Source: Mesorhizobium sp. B2-7-1 (lineage in GTDB: Bacteria > Pseudomonadota > Alphaproteobacteria > Rhizobiales > Rhizobiaceae). From it: a DNA stretch of 64,000 nt. The notes beneath the pieces were generated by a model. It worked only from the letters and a program-made list of their open reading frames with translations, was not told the origin of the DNA and did not search any database. Position 1 is the stretch's first letter, and each line of letters begins with the position of its first letter. The translations under genes were made by a program, and so were the position numbers. This document shows positions 62,657 to 64,000 of this stretch, piece after piece. The stretch covers positions 45,330 through 109,329 of the forward strand of contig NZ_VFUA01000009.1 in NCBI RefSeq assembly GCF_006440735.1. The letters run 5' to 3'.

Positions 62657-64000
62657 TCATCCCACCTGCAGGTGGCTGACGAACTTGGTGTTGAAGTAGG
62701 GCTCGAGCGCATCCGCACCGCCTTCCGTGCCGTAGCCGGAATCATTGATTCCCCCAAAGGGAACTTCCGGAAGCGCCAGACCGAGATGGTTGATCGAGAC
62801 CATGCCCGACCGGACACCGCCGCTGATGCGCGCGGCATTGTCGGCGGATCGGGTGAAGGCGTAGGCGGCGAGGCCGTAGTTGAGCCGGTTGGCTTCCGCG
62901 ATCGCTTCGTCGAGGCCGTCGACGGGAACCATGAGCGCCACCGGGCCGAAGGGCTCCTCGTTCATGATGCGGGCCGTCTTCGGCACGCGCGAGAGCACCG
63001 TGGGCTCAAAGAAGTAACCGGCATTGCCGAACCGCTTGCCGCCGGTGACCAGTTCGGCGCCGGCCTGAACGGCATCCTGCACCAAGGCACTGACCGCTTC
63101 CACGCGCCGCTCGCTGATGAGAGGCCCCATCGTCGTGCCCTCTTCGAGACCGCTGCCGACCTTGATCGCCTTGGCCGCGGTCGTGAAGACGTCGACGAAC
63201 CGATCGTAGACGCCGTTGTCGACGAGGAAGCGGGTCGGCGAAACGCAGACCTGGCCGGCATTGCGGAATTTCGACCCGGCCATGACCTTCGCGGCCCGCT
63301 CGACATCGGCATCCCGCAGGACGATCACCGGCGAATGGCCGCCGAGCTCCATGGTGGAACGCTTCATATGCTGGCCGGCGAGCGCCGCCAGTTGCTTGCC
63401 GACCGCGGTCGATCCGGTGAACGAAATCTTTTTGATGACCGGGTGCGGGATCAGATAGGACGAAATTTCCGCCGGCACGCCATAGACGAGGTTGACCACG
63501 CCTGCCGGCAAACCGGCATCGACGAACGCCCTGACCAGTTCCGCCGGGGAGGCCGGCGTATCCTCCGGCCCCTTGATGATGATCGAGCATCCCGTCGCCA
63601 GGGCCGCCGACAATTTCCTGACCACCTGGTTGAGGGGAAAATTCCATGGCGTGAAAGCCGCAACAGGGCCGACCGGCTCCTTGACCTCGATCTGGCTGAT
63701 GCCTCCGGCCCTGGCCGGGATGACCCGGCCGTAGGCGCGGCGGCCTTCCTCGGCGAACCAGTCGATCAGGTCGGCGGCCGACAGCGTTTCGCCTTTCGCT
63801 TCGGCCAGCGGCTTGCCCTGCTCCGTCGTCATGATGCGCGCGATCGTGTCGGCGCGCTCGCGCACCAGCGCTGCCGCCGCCCGCATCAGCTTGTAACGTT
63901 CAAACGCTGGCGTCCTGCTCCAGATCTTGAAGCCGCTGTCAGCGGCGGCCAGCGCTTCGTCCAGATCGGCGGTCTCGGCATGCGCCAACCTGCCCAGCAC
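62657..64000 (-). CDS. NAD(P)-dependent aldehyde dehydrogenase (GabD-like), 5' cut by window
   Basis: At least 447 residues of a succinate-semialdehyde-dehydrogenase-like enzyme. The N-terminal end lies beyond the window, so about 30-40 residues are missing. Landmarks are [23 protein letters not shown], the catalytic Glu region [12 protein letters not shown], the catalytic Cys in [16 protein letters not shown] and [16 protein letters not shown](P) specificity cannot be set by eye. It oxidises an aldehyde, perhaps the semialdehyde made by the aminotransferases. It lies 122 bases upstream of the kinase on the same strand. Confidence 0.92.
   Translation of the reverse strand: MLGRLAHAETADLDEALAAADSGFKIWSRTPAFERYKLMRAAAALVRERADTIARIMTTEQGKPLAEAKGETLSAADLIDWFAEEGRRAYGRVIPARAGGISQIEVKEPVGPVAAFTPWNFPLNQVVRKLSAALATGCSIIIKGPEDTPASPAELVRAFVDAGLPAGVVNLVYGVPAEISSYLIPHPVIKKISFTGSTAVGKQLAALAGQHMKRSTMELGGHSPVIVLRDADVERAAKVMAGSKFRNAGQVCVSPTRFLVDNGVYDRFVDVFTTAAKAIKVGSGLEEGTTMGPLISERRVEAVSALVQDAVQAGAELVTGGKRFGNAGYFFEPTVLSRVPKTARIMNEEPFGPVALMVPVDGLDEAIAEANRLNYGLAAYAFTRSADNAARISGGVRSGMVSINHLGLALPEVPFGGINDSGYGTEGGADALEPYFNTKFVSHLQVG

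Overview
The window looks like a piece of a high-GC Rhizobiales chromosome or megaplasmid, most likely Mesorhizobium, Aminobacter or another Phyllobacteriaceae. This is inferred from codon use, from long spurious antisense frames typical of GC-rich coding DNA, from RIME-like intergenic repeats, and from many ABC importers packed next to catabolic enzymes. There are no rRNA or tRNA genes, phage genes, transposases or CRISPR arrays. Almost every gene belongs to uptake and catabolism of nitrogen-containing or acidic small molecules.

Layout. (1) 1-9.6 kb, plus strand: an amide-hydrolysis operon holding an N-formylglutamate amidohydrolase (5' cut by the window), an isochorismatase-type cysteine hydrolase, an M20 deacylase interrupted by one amber codon, a branched-chain-amino-acid-type ABC importer whose second ATPase is frameshifted, and a penicillin-acylase-family Ntn hydrolase. 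(2) 9.7-20.9 kb, minus strand: one probable 11-kb operon with a fused E1 alpha/beta 2-oxoacid dehydrogenase, an E2, a ribose-type ABC importer in which one permease is fused to a C-terminal beta-propeller, a second free-standing propeller protein, and an SDR dehydrogenase. (3) 21.4-23.8 kb: a VOC protein and an SDR divergent from a LysR regulator. (4) 24.1-31.4 kb, plus: enoyl-CoA hydratase, 3-hydroxyacyl-CoA dehydrogenase, a second fused E1, an orphan family-5 solute-binding protein and an (R)-amine-transaminase-like enzyme, closed by a good terminator. (5) 31.5-37.8 kb: RutE-like reductase and a class III aminotransferase (minus) divergent from a spermidine/putrescine-type ABC importer (plus).

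(6) 37.9-43.1 kb: a 3-oxo-tetronate-type kinase and decarboxylase with an AroE-like dehydrogenase (minus), divergent from an FMN monooxygenase and followed by a TetR regulator. (7) 43.3-51.1 kb: LysR, flavin reductase, a small exported Cys protein, a DsbA-like protein, a split transketolase, a second FMN monooxygenase and a CoA-transferase. (8) 51.1-61.2 kb: a dipeptide-type ABC importer without a binding protein, an IclR regulator, a lipoyl-domain/alpha-beta-hydrolase E2-like protein, an acyl-CoA dehydrogenase, a class III aminotransferase and an EamA exporter. (9) 61.3-64 kb: a second four-carbon-acid-sugar kinase and an aldehyde dehydrogenase cut by the window end.

The most informative pattern is that regions 4 and 8 look like two halves of one pathway. 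Region 4 has a binding protein without permeases and an E1 without an E2. Region 8 has permeases and ATPases without a binding protein and an AcoC-like E2 without an E1. Both promoter regions carry nearly the same imperfect palindrome, TGAAATTAARTTCCA, and the region 8 copy sits beside the IclR gene. The most unusual protein is the 710-residue permease/beta-propeller fusion in region 2.
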